Below, piece after piece: positions 17,788 through 27,143 of a DNA stretch of 64,000 nucleotides (positions are counted from its first letter, which is position 1; each line of letters begins with the position of its first letter). The position numbers were made by a program, and so were the translations under genes. The notes under the pieces were generated by a model. That model was not told the DNA's origin. It saw only the letters and a program-made list of their open reading frames with translations, and searched no databases. The stretch comes from Flavobacterium fluviale (GTDB lineage: Bacteria > Bacteroidota > Bacteroidia > Flavobacteriales > Flavobacteriaceae), in the NCBI RefSeq assembly GCF_003312915.1, contig NZ_CP030261.1:4030001-4094000 (forward strand), read 5' to 3'.

Positions 17788-19020
17788 TTAGTATTTTAAT
17801 TTCTGAATTGCAGTAATTTGTCCGCCTTCCACTTTCATACCTCTTGTTGCTGCAGCTGTTGAACCATTGATAGAATAAATCCAGTTTCCGTCTGGAGTAT
17901 TGATACCAACAATTGCAGAATTTCCGTCTTCAGAAGTAATATTATAACGGCTTGTAACAGACGTTAATGTTGCAGGTGCATTTGTAACCCAAGTAAATGT
18001 CTGGTTGTAAACATCGGCAATAGCCATTTTAACTGCACCATTGTTTTTTCCAACATTTCCGTACATTAACAATAAGAATTTACCTTTTGAAATGTAAGAA
18101 GTAGAAGAAATTTTATATCCTCCAGATTTTTCCTGAACATTAAAGAAGTAAGATTGATCAAACTCTGTAGTTCCTTTTTTGATTTTTACAACCGCAGAAG
18201 GTTTTGTAGAAGTCAAAACAGCATTACTTGTAGCGATAGCTCCAGAGAACCCGTAAGCATCTCCATTTTCGTCTTGGAATAATCCGTTTGTAAAATAAGC
18301 ACCTAAATAACTTGTACGGTTATCTTTGATTACTTTTTCTAATTTAAGTTCTGGATAATTGTAAACCGCAACCCAAGTACTATCTGGATTTACAGTTCCG
18401 AAGTTATCTACACCGTCACCTTTAATACTCATGTATGGCATATAAACTTTATCACCTACTTGAGTTGCCCAGGTAAAGAAAGCTCTTTCGCCATTTTTAG
18501 CCAATACTTTAGTATCTTGTTGTGCCTCACCTGTAATTAATGATTTCTCTGCATCAATTTTGTACATAGAAGCAATTGAAGCACCACTTCTTGGAACCTT
18601 AATGGTTAAAATATCTTTGTTTACTGCAGCAAATACGTGAACAGTTTCGGCTTGGAAATCAGATTTCTTCACTAATTTTCCTTCTGCATTTAAGTTATAA
18701 GTTGTTACAGCTCCAGGATTTCCTTGTCCGTAAAGTAAACTAAAAAAGTTGTTTTGTGCTGTAATATAGTAACGGTACGTTCCGTCTTGTTCCAATCCGT
18801 TTCCTGTAGTTGTAATAGATCCTGTAGTTACATCGTCTGCAGTTAATAAATAATCTGCAATTCCTGCTGCTCCAGTTGTTGCAGTAATAATATATTTAGT
18901 TTTTCCAGTATCTGTTCCTCCACCTGTTGTGTCTTCTGGTTTATCTGAATCACTGCTGCAAGAAAAAGCTGTAAAAGCTAATACAGCTGATAATAACGCT
19001 AATTTGGTACTTTTTTTCAT
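17788..19020 (-). CDS. DUF4374 lipoprotein (XusB-like siderophore-binding candidate)
   Basis: 410 residues. A lipobox ends at Cys21 (TAFSC), followed by a Ser/Asp/Gly-rich linker. The rest is rich in short beta strands with repeated GxY/W patterns, as expected of a beta-propeller. Proteins of this type occur between a TonB receptor and a PepSY protein in Bacteroidota. In Bacteroides the corresponding lipoprotein XusB binds foreign ferric siderophores at the cell surface. The same role is inferred here from gene order. It starts 24 bases after the receptor gene. Confidence 0.78.
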   Translation of the reverse strand: MKKSTKLALLSAVLAFTAFSCSSDSDKPEDTTGGGTDTGKTKYIITATTGAAGIADYLLTADDVTTGSITTTGNGLEQDGTYRYYITAQNNFFSLLYGQGNPGAVTTYNLNAEGKLVKKSDFQAETVHVFAAVNKDILTIKVPRSGASIASMYKIDAEKSLITGEAQQDTKVLAKNGERAFFTWATQVGDKVYMPYMSIKGDGVDNFGTVNPDSTWVAVYNYPELKLEKVIKDNRTSYLGAYFTNGLFQDENGDAYGFSGAIATSNAVLTSTKPSAVVKIKKGTTEFDQSYFFNVQEKSGGYKISSTSYISKGKFLLLMYGNVGKNNGAVKMAIADVYNQTFTWVTNAPATLTSVTSRYNITSEDGNSAIVGINTPDGNWIYSINGSTAAATRGMKVEGGQITAIQKLKY

Positions 19021-19044
19021 TGTAAATATGGTGTTTGTATTAAA

Positions 19045-21441
19045 TTAATTATTTGATTTACTGAAGTAATATCTAAGTTTGATGTAAAAAGCTCTACTTG
19101 GTTTTTGCAAGGAGAAGTTGTCGTAAAGTTTATTATCCAAGAAGTTTTTACATTCAAAGGCAATGTTATACTTTCCGTTCGCAAGCGTGTACACTGCATT
19201 CAAATCGTGGCTGAACTGCTGCGGAATTTCTAATTTACTATCCTTGCTTCCCATACTTGGCCAAGACAAATAGTAAGTATGGACATAAAGTAAATTGTAG
19301 CCAACAGACAAATTATTTCCTTTTTTCCATAGATTGTTAAAGAATACTGTTGCATCGGCATTTCCAAAAAGAAATGGCATATTTGGAATTCTGTCTTTGT
19401 AAAAAGGAGAAACATAATTTTGATTTGGCTCATATTCAGTCATATTTCTAATATTCTGATACGTTGTATTGATACCAGCTGTAAAGCGGTTGCTGTATGA
19501 ATATCTAATTTCCCCATCAATACCATAATTGGTTACTTTGCCTTGATTGACATTCGTAGTCATGGTTTGATTATTATTCAAGGTAGGACGAATAAAATCT
19601 GTTGCATTTCTATGTAAAAGATTCACATCAAATGACAGTGCATTTTTTACATTAAAACTCGTTTGATAACTTGCTCCAATATTAAAATTGTTACTAGTTT
19701 CTGGTTTTAAAGCCAGATTTCCTTCTAAATTATCATTTACATTTCCGAAGATTTCTTCAGGAGTCGGGAGTCTGTAACTCTTCTCAAAAGAAGCTTTTAC
19801 CTGAAGATTACGTTTTATATAATAACTCGTCGCGGCACCGTAACCAGTTGTAGAAGTATTGTCAACATATTTTTGATAGGCAATATCGCCTGCATTTCCA
19901 GAAGGATTGTAACTTCTTGAATAAGTAGTTTTTAATGAATAATCTTTTAAAAATAAAGAAGTACTCCACTTTTCATTATAATCCAGTTTGTACCCTAAAC
20001 CTAAAACATTTTTTTGTGTCTTTTTGGGCTGTTTGTATACCAAAGATTCAGGAACAAGTTCGTCACTTTCTTTACGGTCAAAAGTATTAAAAGTGTTATT
20101 GATCATAAATGAGTGTCTCTCATTCAGCGTGTAGGTTGCATTTGCTGTCGCTACACCATTATTATTATAAAACTTACGAAGTGTTCTGCTTCTTTCTCCG
20201 CCAGTACCTTCATACTGTTTGTAATCTCCAAACCAATTGTATCTTCTAAAAACTGTATCTACATTTTGTTCGAATCCAAAATTGTAATTACCCGTCACAT
20301 TAACGTTAAGACCTTTGGTAAATAAATCTTTAACCTGATATTTCAAAGTCGGCATAACAATACTTCCTCTTCTGTAGATTTCTCCAAAAACGCTAACCAT
20401 TCTTGCACCGGTCTGAATATCAGCTTTATTTTCACCTCCAGTAAAACCAATCATTAATTTATCGGCGTATTTTTTTCCTGTTACACCAATATTTACAATT
20501 ACGGTTTCATTGCGGTATTTATCATGAAAACGTCTCACACGCTGATTGGGGAAATAGGCTCCCGTATTTAAGTCGGCTACATCGACGTTTACCCAATAAT
20601 TATTATCTGAATAGTTTTGAAAAGCATTGATTTCTGTTGTAAATCCGCTTTTTGCGGTATAGCCCGCATTAATACTAGAGCGATGCGTATTAAAAGATCC
20701 GAAAGAATAAGAGGCATCTACAAAAGTTCTTGGCTTGCTGTTGTTAGTCACAATATTAATTGCACCTCCAAGAGCATCTCCGCCCAGCCAGATTGGCACA
20801 ACTCCTTTATAAACTTCCACACGATCGGCAAGATTGATTGGAATATTATTCATTTGAAATGAAGAACCAAAATTATCCATTGGAACTCCGTCAATAAAAA
20901 CTTTGATTTGATTACCCGAAAATCCGTTTATAGAAAGTTCAGATCTCGAACCAACTCCTCCTGCTTCGCGGTTACGAACTCCAGAAACACGATCTAAGGC
21001 ATGAGATAAATCGAGTGTTGAATTGTGTAATTTTTTAGCATCAATTGCCGTCACGCTGTAAGCTTGTTTATTTACTTTTTCAGTTTGTGTTCGTCCAAGT
21101 ACAGTTACGCTTTCTAACTCCTGTAATTCACTTTCTAACTGAACTGGAATATTTATGTTTATATCTGAAACTTCTATATTTTTTTTAAAGTTTGAAAAAC
21201 CGATTGCGGAAATTTTTAAGGTATGTTTTCCAGGCTTAACATTTTTAAAAACGAAGTTTCCATTTTCATCGGAAATTATGCTTAAATCTGTTTTTTCGAT
21301 AACTATTGTTGCAAACGGGACTGTCTGTCCAGATTTTTCAACGACTTGTCCACTTACCGTTACACCTTGATTTTGCTGGCAGTATGCAAAGAATGAAGAG
21401 CAGAAAAATGAAATAAAAAATAAAAATTTTTGAGTTGACAT
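19045..21441 (-). CDS. TonB-dependent siderophore-type receptor (XusA-like)
   Basis: 798 residues. A signal peptide (ending near FAYCQQ) is followed by a carboxypeptidase-regulatory-like domain (about 27-110). A TonB-box region follows (ELESVTVLG), then a plug with RVSGVRNREAGGVGSRSELSI and the receptor signature IKVFIDGVPMD. A 22-strand-type barrel ends in an aromatic-rich strand (FYIKLRYYF). It should import an iron-siderophore or similar chelate using TonB. Its promoter lacks a minus-33 box and has AraC-type repeats upstream, suggesting activation by the divergent regulator. Confidence 0.9.
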   Translation of the reverse strand: MSTQKFLFFISFFCSSFFAYCQQNQGVTVSGQVVEKSGQTVPFATIVIEKTDLSIISDENGNFVFKNVKPGKHTLKISAIGFSNFKKNIEVSDININIPVQLESELQELESVTVLGRTQTEKVNKQAYSVTAIDAKKLHNSTLDLSHALDRVSGVRNREAGGVGSRSELSINGFSGNQIKVFIDGVPMDNFGSSFQMNNIPINLADRVEVYKGVVPIWLGGDALGGAINIVTNNSKPRTFVDASYSFGSFNTHRSSINAGYTAKSGFTTEINAFQNYSDNNYWVNVDVADLNTGAYFPNQRVRRFHDKYRNETVIVNIGVTGKKYADKLMIGFTGGENKADIQTGARMVSVFGEIYRRGSIVMPTLKYQVKDLFTKGLNVNVTGNYNFGFEQNVDTVFRRYNWFGDYKQYEGTGGERSRTLRKFYNNNGVATANATYTLNERHSFMINNTFNTFDRKESDELVPESLVYKQPKKTQKNVLGLGYKLDYNEKWSTSLFLKDYSLKTTYSRSYNPSGNAGDIAYQKYVDNTSTTGYGAATSYYIKRNLQVKASFEKSYRLPTPEEIFGNVNDNLEGNLALKPETSNNFNIGASYQTSFNVKNALSFDVNLLHRNATDFIRPTLNNNQTMTTNVNQGKVTNYGIDGEIRYSYSNRFTAGINTTYQNIRNMTEYEPNQNYVSPFYKDRIPNMPFLFGNADATVFFNNLWKKGNNLSVGYNLLYVHTYYLSWPSMGSKDSKLEIPQQFSHDLNAVYTLANGKYNIAFECKNFLDNKLYDNFSLQKPSRAFYIKLRYYFSKSNN

Positions 21442-21476
21442 ATTTTTAATTAGACTAATTATAAATAACTTTGGCG

Positions 21477-21544
21477 CAAAAGTACTCTCAACTGCTTTAA
21501 AAAAGTTAGGGAAAAACGGATTATTATTTTGTAAAAACGGATTA
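21477..21544 (-). promoter_or_regulatory. Activator-type promoter of the receptor operon with paired direct repeats
   Basis: On the minus strand TACTTTTG (21477-21484) is a perfect minus-7 box without a minus-33 partner. Upstream, AAAAACGGATTA occurs twice, at 21512-21523 and 21533-21544, exactly 21 bases apart (two DNA turns). That is the geometry of AraC-family binding half-sites, and they lie between the receptor promoter and the divergent AraC gene. Confidence 0.7.
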
Positions 21545-21548
21545 AATT

Positions 21549-22577
21549 TTGAAAATCACAGCCACCCTTTTAGCGCCGGAAACTCCAATAATTAAAATTC
21601 AAATTGGAGATAAATATTACCCAAAAAGTATACTGACAGAAGAAAATATCAACATAGAAAACAAAGGTTTAGAGAAAATTACAAGCAGACATCTCATTAC
21701 CGAAGGCCTGGTTTTAATTGATACTCAAATGTATTATTCTAGTTCTAAAACCGTTGTTTTTGAAATTGACGAAGAATCTGTTATAATGAATTTTATTTAC
21801 AACAGTAATGTAGAAACACACATCGACGAACTAGAAAGCGAAAAGTATTCTAAAGAAAATACCCACAACATTTTTTATACCCATAATTTTAACGCCACTT
21901 TTACAATTCCGGCTTTTACACCAACTAATTATTTATCAATTGTTCTCTCAAAAGATTTCTATTACAATATAATTAATGAAGACTGGCAGCTTCATGAAAA
22001 ATTTTCAAAGAATATTCTCAATAAGCAATCGAGTTATTTAACTTCTAAATATCTGCCTTTTACACCTGCAATTCAATGGGTAATTCACGAAATTAAAAAC
22101 TGTACACGCAAAGGCACTTTGAAGAGAATTTATATTGAAAGTAAAATTAAGGAACTTCTGATTTACCAGCTCGAAGCTATATTTCTGAATCCTTTATCTA
22201 AAAAGGAAGTCGACCACGAAGATTACAGCAAACTTTTAGAAGCAAAAAAAATACTAGAGAACGATTACAAAAACACTCCTACCCTCCCCGAACTCTCGAG
22301 ACTTATTTCGCTAAACGAATTCAAACTCAAAAAAGGTTTTAAAGCTTGTTTTGGCACAACGGTAAAAAGCTATATCATCAAACTCAGGATGGAACACGCC
22401 AAAGAATTGTTTCAAAGTAAAGCAACTGTAAGCGATGTAGCTTACCAGTGCGGTTACAAAGATGTTTCGCATTTTTCCGCCGCTTTCAAAAGCTACTATG
22501 GATTTTCTCCTCAAAAATTTAAAATCAATACCGACATGATTCCGTTTTGGTTGATTGGTCTTTCACTTTTGGGTTAA
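21549..22577 (+). CDS. AraC-family transcriptional regulator
   Basis: 342 residues from a TTG; an in-frame stop lies just upstream and no earlier start is possible. The N-terminal 220 residues are a sensor domain of no recognised family. The C-terminal 100 residues are a double helix-turn-helix of AraC type (LPELSRLISLNEFKLKKGFK and VSDVAYQCGYKDVSHFSAAFK). AraC regulators of the PchR/AlcR sort sense a siderophore and switch on its receptor. Divergence from the TonB receptor and the repeats at 21512-21544 support that role (inference). The second repeat lies just before its start codon, so it may also repress itself. Confidence 0.88.
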   Translation: MKITATLLAPETPIIKIQIGDKYYPKSILTEENINIENKGLEKITSRHLITEGLVLIDTQMYYSSSKTVVFEIDEESVIMNFIYNSNVETHIDELESEKYSKENTHNIFYTHNFNATFTIPAFTPTNYLSIVLSKDFYYNIINEDWQLHEKFSKNILNKQSSYLTSKYLPFTPAIQWVIHEIKNCTRKGTLKRIYIESKIKELLIYQLEAIFLNPLSKKEVDHEDYSKLLEAKKILENDYKNTPTLPELSRLISLNEFKLKKGFKACFGTTVKSYIIKLRMEHAKELFQSKATVSDVAYQCGYKDVSHFSAAFKSYYGFSPQKFKINTDMIPFWLIGLSLLG

Positions 22578-22580
22578 AAA

Positions 22581-22624
22581 AAGGGTCTTAAAATTATGTC
22601 CGTCGACTTAATCTTAAAACCCTT
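22581..22624 (+). terminator. Terminator after the AraC gene
   Basis: Near-complete stem AAGGGTCTTAAAATTA/TTAATCTTAAAACCCTT directly after the stop codon, with AT-rich flanks. Confidence 0.7.
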
Positions 22625-22983
22625 AAAAATTTGACATTAATGTATATTCTAATTTATACAAAACCCACGATCAAATGAATCTGTCAATTAAATTCTAAAA
22701 AAACGTTTCTCCAAAAACAGTTTTCTATAGAAATTCTAAATAACATCTAAAAAGGTAAAGAGTGTCATTGTTTTCAAATTTCTATATGTCAAAATTATAA
22801 TCCGCACGACAAATAACCTTACGGTTTTCCTCATATCACAGGAAATACAGCGCTTTTTTATCTATCAAAACAAAACAACAAACTGTTTATCAATAAACTA
22901 ACTTTAAAACTTTAACATTACTTTTGCACATATAATAATCGATTATTTATTAAAAAGTGTAAAATTAACACTTAAACACGCTG

Positions 22984-23290
22984 TTCTTGTCCTAGATTAA
23001 CAGCTGTTTTTTCTCCGAAACCTATCTTTGCACTATAAATTACAATTCTATTAAAAACTGAACTCAAAATGGAAAATTTTTAAAGTACAAAATGTTTCTT
23101 ATTCTAGATTAAGTTGAAGCAATAGTAGAACTTTTAAATTTGCAGAGTAAATTACAAGTTCTGTTAACATTGAAATAGAAAAAAGAGAAAATATATTCGA
23201 GACTTAGAATCTTTTCTTATTCTAGATTAAGTCGAAACAAAAATGAAAGAAATAAATTTGTAAAGTAAATTAGAAGTTCTGCCAAAACTA
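22984..23290 (+). repeat. Three tandem promoter-like repeats upstream of the pseudo-receiver gene
   Basis: A unit beginning CTAGATTAA occurs at 22992, 23104 and 23222 (steps 112 and 118). Each holds a perfect minus-7 box (TATCTTTG 23023-23030, TAAATTTG 23135-23142, TAAATTTG 23253-23260). After it comes a conserved tail, TAAATTACAAGTTCT-like, at or just after the start of transcription. The second unit also has TTG 18 bases before its box. The rest of 22625-22983 is AT-rich and contains the palindrome AATAATCGATTATT (22935-22948), with no gene. Confidence 0.7.
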
Positions 23291-23348
23291 ATTTTAAGTA
23301 AAAAAACTTAAAACCTTAGCAGCATAGAACCTCAGAAACTTAGAAAAA

Positions 23349-23663
23349 ATGAAAACACTTGAATTCTTATTACTCGGAAAAAACGAAGAAATACTGGCCA
23401 TTTTACTTCGCCTTGTAAATGCATATGATGACTGGAACGCAGTCTCATTTAGCAATGAACAAGAAGCTCAGGAATATTTTCAAAATCACAAAATCGATGT
23501 TGTTCTTTTGAGTTCCGGAATCGAAGATCATGTCGAAAAACAATTTACAGCTTTCTGCATAAAAACACAGCCAGACGTAGAAGTTATCGAACATTTTGGA
23601 GGAGGCAGCGGATTACTAAAATCTGAAATTCTTCACCGTTTACACTTAAAAGGAAAAATTTAG
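23349..23663 (+). CDS. Small receiver-like protein without phosphorylation site
   Basis: 104 residues, no output domain. The pattern FLLLGKNEEIL...IDVVLLSSGIED follows a response-regulator receiver: an acidic pair near the first strand (Glu13, Glu14) and strand 3 at 50-55. The place of the phospho-acceptor aspartate is taken by Ser55 or Ser56. It then has HFGGGSGLL (82-90). I do not recognise a named family. A phosphorylation-independent switch or adaptor is possible but not shown. It sits behind three tandem promoters and ahead of the isochorismatase-like gene, with a 224-base gap (23664-23887) in which I see only AT-rich sequence. Confidence 0.75.
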   Translation: MKTLEFLLLGKNEEILAILLRLVNAYDDWNAVSFSNEQEAQEYFQNHKIDVVLLSSGIEDHVEKQFTAFCIKTQPDVEVIEHFGGGSGLLKSEILHRLHLKGKI

Positions 23664-23887
23664 GCGCCCATATTTATCTTTTAAAATTTACTAAAAGCTT
23701 TACGATAATACTTTAACGAATATCCAATTTTTATTGACGATATATCGCTAGGATCTCTATTGCCTTTTTTAAAAATCCTTTAAAAATCAATATCTCTAAA
23801 CAAGGCATTTAATTTGAATGCAAAATACTGAAAATCAAATACAAAATATTTTAAAAAACCATTTATTCACAACAAAATCACATTATC

Positions 23888-24577
23888 ATGAAAAAATTAA
23901 TCCTTACCGCAGCTTTTTTATTCATAACATTTATCGGATTCGCACAAAAGCCAAGTCCAGCGTTATTAGATCCAACCAATCACACTTTAGTACTAATTGA
24001 TTACGAAAGCCAGATGGCGTTTGCCGTGAGCAATATTCCTATAGATCAGCTTAGAAATAATACCGCTCTTGTAGCTGGCGCATCAAAAATATTTAAAGTC
24101 CCAACCATAGTAACAACAGTTGCCGAAAAATCATTCAGCGGACCTGTTTTTAGAGAAATCGAAGAATTTTATCCGCAAAAAACGTCAAATTACATTGACC
24201 GTACTACAATGAATACTTGGGAAGATGTCCCTGCACGCAAAGCTATTATTTCAACTGGTAAAAAGAAAATCGTATTTGGCGGTTTATGGACAAGCGTTTG
24301 TATCGTTGGACCTGTTTTATCTGCAATGAATGAAGGTTATGATGTTTATGTAATTACAGATGCAAGTGGTGATATCTCTAAAGAGGCTCACGAAATGGCA
24401 GTAACGCGCATGGTTCAGGCTGGTGCCCACCCAATAACTGCATTACAATATTTACTAGAATTACAACGTGACTGGGCTCGCCAGGAAACTTATGTACCTG
24501 TAACCGATTTAGTTAAAAAATACGGTGGTGCTTATGGCGTAGGCGTACAATATGCTCACGAAATGTTGAAACACTAA
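23888..24577 (+). CDS. Exported isochorismatase-family (YcaC-like) hydrolase
   Basis: 229 residues. A signal peptide (MKKLILTAAFLFITFIGFAQ) precedes a cysteine hydrolase fold. Asp38 (LIDYE) and Cys138 (GLWTSVCIVG) are the expected catalytic pair; around 102-105 (YIDR) an arginine occupies the region of the usual basic residue. The family hydrolyses amides or imides, but YcaC-type members have no firmly known substrate. Export to the periplasm is unusual for the family. It is followed after 147 bases by an exported amidohydrolase, so the pair may act in sequence on an amide compound (inference). Confidence 0.82.
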   Translation: MKKLILTAAFLFITFIGFAQKPSPALLDPTNHTLVLIDYESQMAFAVSNIPIDQLRNNTALVAGASKIFKVPTIVTTVAEKSFSGPVFREIEEFYPQKTSNYIDRTTMNTWEDVPARKAIISTGKKKIVFGGLWTSVCIVGPVLSAMNEGYDVYVITDASGDISKEAHEMAVTRMVQAGAHPITALQYLLELQRDWARQETYVPVTDLVKKYGGAYGVGVQYAHEMLKH

Positions 24578-24724
24578 ATTAATTTTAGAATTAAAAATTG
24601 AGAATTAAAAATTAAAAAATATTTTAATCTATAGCTTTTCACGAAGAGCAGCAGATTTTTAATTCTTAATTCTCAACTTTTAACTAAAAACCAACTCAAA
24701 ACCATACAAAAATACTACCAAGCT

Positions 24725-26512
24725 ATGCAACTCTCTTTCAAAATATCAGCATTTCTATTAATCATTTCCCTGCCTATTTTCGCTCAAGGCAAAAAGGCAT
24801 CGCTAATCGTTCATCATGCTGTCATTCATACTTTAGACGAAAAAAACACAATTGTCGAAGCTATGGCTGTCGCCGATGGAAAAATCCTGAAAACGGGAAA
24901 AAACAACGAAATCTTAAAACTAAAAAACAAGAACACCACAGTAATTGATGCCAAAGGAAAAGTAATTATTCCTGGAATATTCGATTCTCACATGCACATT
25001 ATCCGAGGAGGAAGATTCTATAATACCGAATTACGCTGGGACGGCGTTCGTTCTTTAAAAAGAGCTTTGGCAATGTTAAAAGAACAAGCGCAACGAACTC
25101 CAAAGGGGCAGTGGGTTCGCGTTGTTGGCGGATGGAATGCATATCAATTTGAAGAAAAAAGACTGCCGACTTTAGCCGAAATTAATGAGGCAACAGGAAA
25201 TGTCCCAGCTTTTATTCTTCACTTGTACGGACACGCTTATTTGAACAAAGCGGGTTTAGAAACTTTAAAAATCGATGCCAATACTCCGAATCCAAATGCG
25301 GGATTAATTGAAAAAGACACCTACGGAAATCCAACAGGATTGTTAGTGGCAGAGCCAAATGCTTTTATCTTATACTCTACTCTTTCTAAGCTCCCAGAAT
25401 TATCTGAAGAAGAAAAATTCAATTCGACAAAACAATTTATGACCGAAATGAACCGTCTGGGCGTAACTGCCATTATGGATGCAGGCGGCGGATTTCAAAA
25501 CTTTCCAGACGATTATGGCGTAACAAATGGTTTATGCAAAGACAGCGATTTGACAGTGAGAATGCCTTACTATTTGTTTGCTCAAAAAGCTGGAACAGAA
25601 CTTAATGATTACACCAAATGGATGCAGACAGTTGAAATTGGCGAAGGCTGTGACGACGATCACCATTCAGACAAAGTAGAATATCACGTTCAGGGTGCAG
25701 GTGAAAATTTGGTGATGAGTGCTGGAGATTTTGAAAACTTCGATAAACCAAGACCAGAATTAAGTCCGGCAATGGAAGGACAATTGAAAGAAGTGTTGTC
25801 ATTACTGGTAAAAAACAGATGGCCTTTTCGAATTCATGCTACTTACAATGAAAGCATTACCAGATTTTTAAATGTTATTGAAGACGTCAACAAAGAGACT
25901 CCTCTAAATGGGCTTTTATGGTTCTTTGATCACGGTGAAACGGTTTCTATTGAAAATTTAAAACGCATAAAAGCTTTAAACGGCGGATTAGCAATTCAGC
26001 ATAGAATGGCGTATCAAGGTGAAAGTTTCATTAAAAGATATGGAAAAACTGCTGCTTCTAATACTGTTCCGTTAAAGAAAATTTTAGAATTGGGAATTAA
26101 AGTTGGAATGGGAACTGACGGAACCCGCGTCGCAAGCTATAATCCGTGGGTTGGTTTGTACTGGTTAACAACTGGAAAAACTTTGGGCGGTTTAAAATAC
26201 ATGATTGATGAAAACATTGTAGACAGATCAACAGCATTAAAATTATTTACTTACGGAAGTGCGCAGTTAATCAATATCGAAAAAGACAGAGGAATGCTTA
26301 CCGCAGATAAATTAGCCGATTTTGCTATTCTTTCTGATGATTATTTTACTACTTCCGAAGAAAACATTCTTAATATCGAAGCTAAACTGACAGTTGTAAA
26401 CGGAAAAGTAGTGTACGCCGATAATGATTTTAGGAATTTTGCAGCTGAAAAACCAAAAGCAATTCCGGAGTGGAGTCCTGTAAATTACTTTGGGGGTTAT
26501 CAAAAAAATTAA
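24725..26512 (+). CDS. Exported amidohydrolase, YtcJ-like (amidohydrolase family 3)
   Basis: 595 residues with a signal peptide (ISAFLLIISLPIFAQ). The metal-dependent hydrolase fold is clear: beta-sandwich start, HxH metal site in DSHMHIIRGG (about 95-104), further ligands in FRIHATYNES, WFFDHGETV and the aspartate of MGTDGTR. The C-terminal strand block ADFAILSDDYF completes the sandwich. YtcJ-like enzymes hydrolyse N-acyl or amide bonds of varied substrates. Substrate unknown; the partner upstream is also an amide-type hydrolase. Confidence 0.88.
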   Translation: MQLSFKISAFLLIISLPIFAQGKKASLIVHHAVIHTLDEKNTIVEAMAVADGKILKTGKNNEILKLKNKNTTVIDAKGKVIIPGIFDSHMHIIRGGRFYNTELRWDGVRSLKRALAMLKEQAQRTPKGQWVRVVGGWNAYQFEEKRLPTLAEINEATGNVPAFILHLYGHAYLNKAGLETLKIDANTPNPNAGLIEKDTYGNPTGLLVAEPNAFILYSTLSKLPELSEEEKFNSTKQFMTEMNRLGVTAIMDAGGGFQNFPDDYGVTNGLCKDSDLTVRMPYYLFAQKAGTELNDYTKWMQTVEIGEGCDDDHHSDKVEYHVQGAGENLVMSAGDFENFDKPRPELSPAMEGQLKEVLSLLVKNRWPFRIHATYNESITRFLNVIEDVNKETPLNGLLWFFDHGETVSIENLKRIKALNGGLAIQHRMAYQGESFIKRYGKTAASNTVPLKKILELGIKVGMGTDGTRVASYNPWVGLYWLTTGKTLGGLKYMIDENIVDRSTALKLFTYGSAQLINIEKDRGMLTADKLADFAILSDDYFTTSEENILNIEAKLTVVNGKVVYADNDFRNFAAEKPKAIPEWSPVNYFGGYQKN

Positions 26513-26532
26513 AAATATAAATTTTATAGGAT

Positions 26533-26562
26533 TTTGAATGCACAATTTAAATTCTAAATTTG
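26533..26562 (+). promoter_or_regulatory. Promoter of the 2H phosphoesterase gene
   Basis: TTTG (26533-26536), 18 bases, TAAATTTG (26555-26562). It rules out the ATG at 26538 and supports the ATG at 26583. Confidence 0.75.
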
Positions 26563-26582
26563 TGTTATTCAAAGTCCTAAAA

Positions 26583-27143
26583 ATGGAAAAAAAATATTCG
26601 CTTGTATTTTATTCTAAGACATTAGTTGAGCCTGTCAAAAAATTGAAAGATTTTTTAAAAAGCAAAATCAACTGGTACAACAGCTGTAATTCCGAGGCAC
26701 ATATTACCATTTGTGAATTTACAATCGATGAATCGCAGCTTGATTCTATCAAACAAAAGCTTTTTCAAATTTCGGATACTTTTACGCCATTTCAAGTATC
26801 TTTGAACCACTTTGATTCCTATCCAAATAGCGGTGCTTTCTTCATTTCACCTAATGAAGATGCAGTAAAAAATTTGAAACCGATAATGCAAAAGATTCAT
26901 CAGGTTTTGAAATCCTTAAAACTCAAAAAAAGTGAGGATCCGCACATGTCAATCGGACGAAGGTTAACTCCTGAAAATCTTAAAATTGCTTCTGAACTTT
27001 TTACGACAATTGATCTCAATTTTCTATGCAGTGAAATTGTTTTGAGAGAGTTTGATCCCATAGCAAAACAGTTTTTTGTAATTGATGCTTTTCCTTTTGG
27101 AAGTAATCCAAAACCAGAATTGATTCAAGGAAGTCTTTTTTAA
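26583..27143 (+). CDS. 2H phosphoesterase (2-prime-5-prime RNA ligase-like) superfamily protein
   Basis: 186 residues from the ATG at 26583. The two catalytic HxT/S motifs of the 2H superfamily are present: HIT (40-42) and HMS (121-123), the second within EDPHMSIGRRL. The fold acts on cyclic or 2-prime phosphodiesters of RNA or nucleotides; the exact substrate in this branch is unknown. It is a single-gene unit with its own promoter and is followed directly by a palindromic repeat. Confidence 0.82.
   Translation: MEKKYSLVFYSKTLVEPVKKLKDFLKSKINWYNSCNSEAHITICEFTIDESQLDSIKQKLFQISDTFTPFQVSLNHFDSYPNSGAFFISPNEDAVKNLKPIMQKIHQVLKSLKLKKSEDPHMSIGRRLTPENLKIASELFTTIDLNFLCSEIVLREFDPIAKQFFVIDAFPFGSNPKPELIQGSLF

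Noticed and set aside
22935-22948. AATAATCGATTATT as another LacI-type operator
   Set aside because: It shares only the AATCGATT centre, lacks the TGT/ACA ends and does not adjoin a promoter box.
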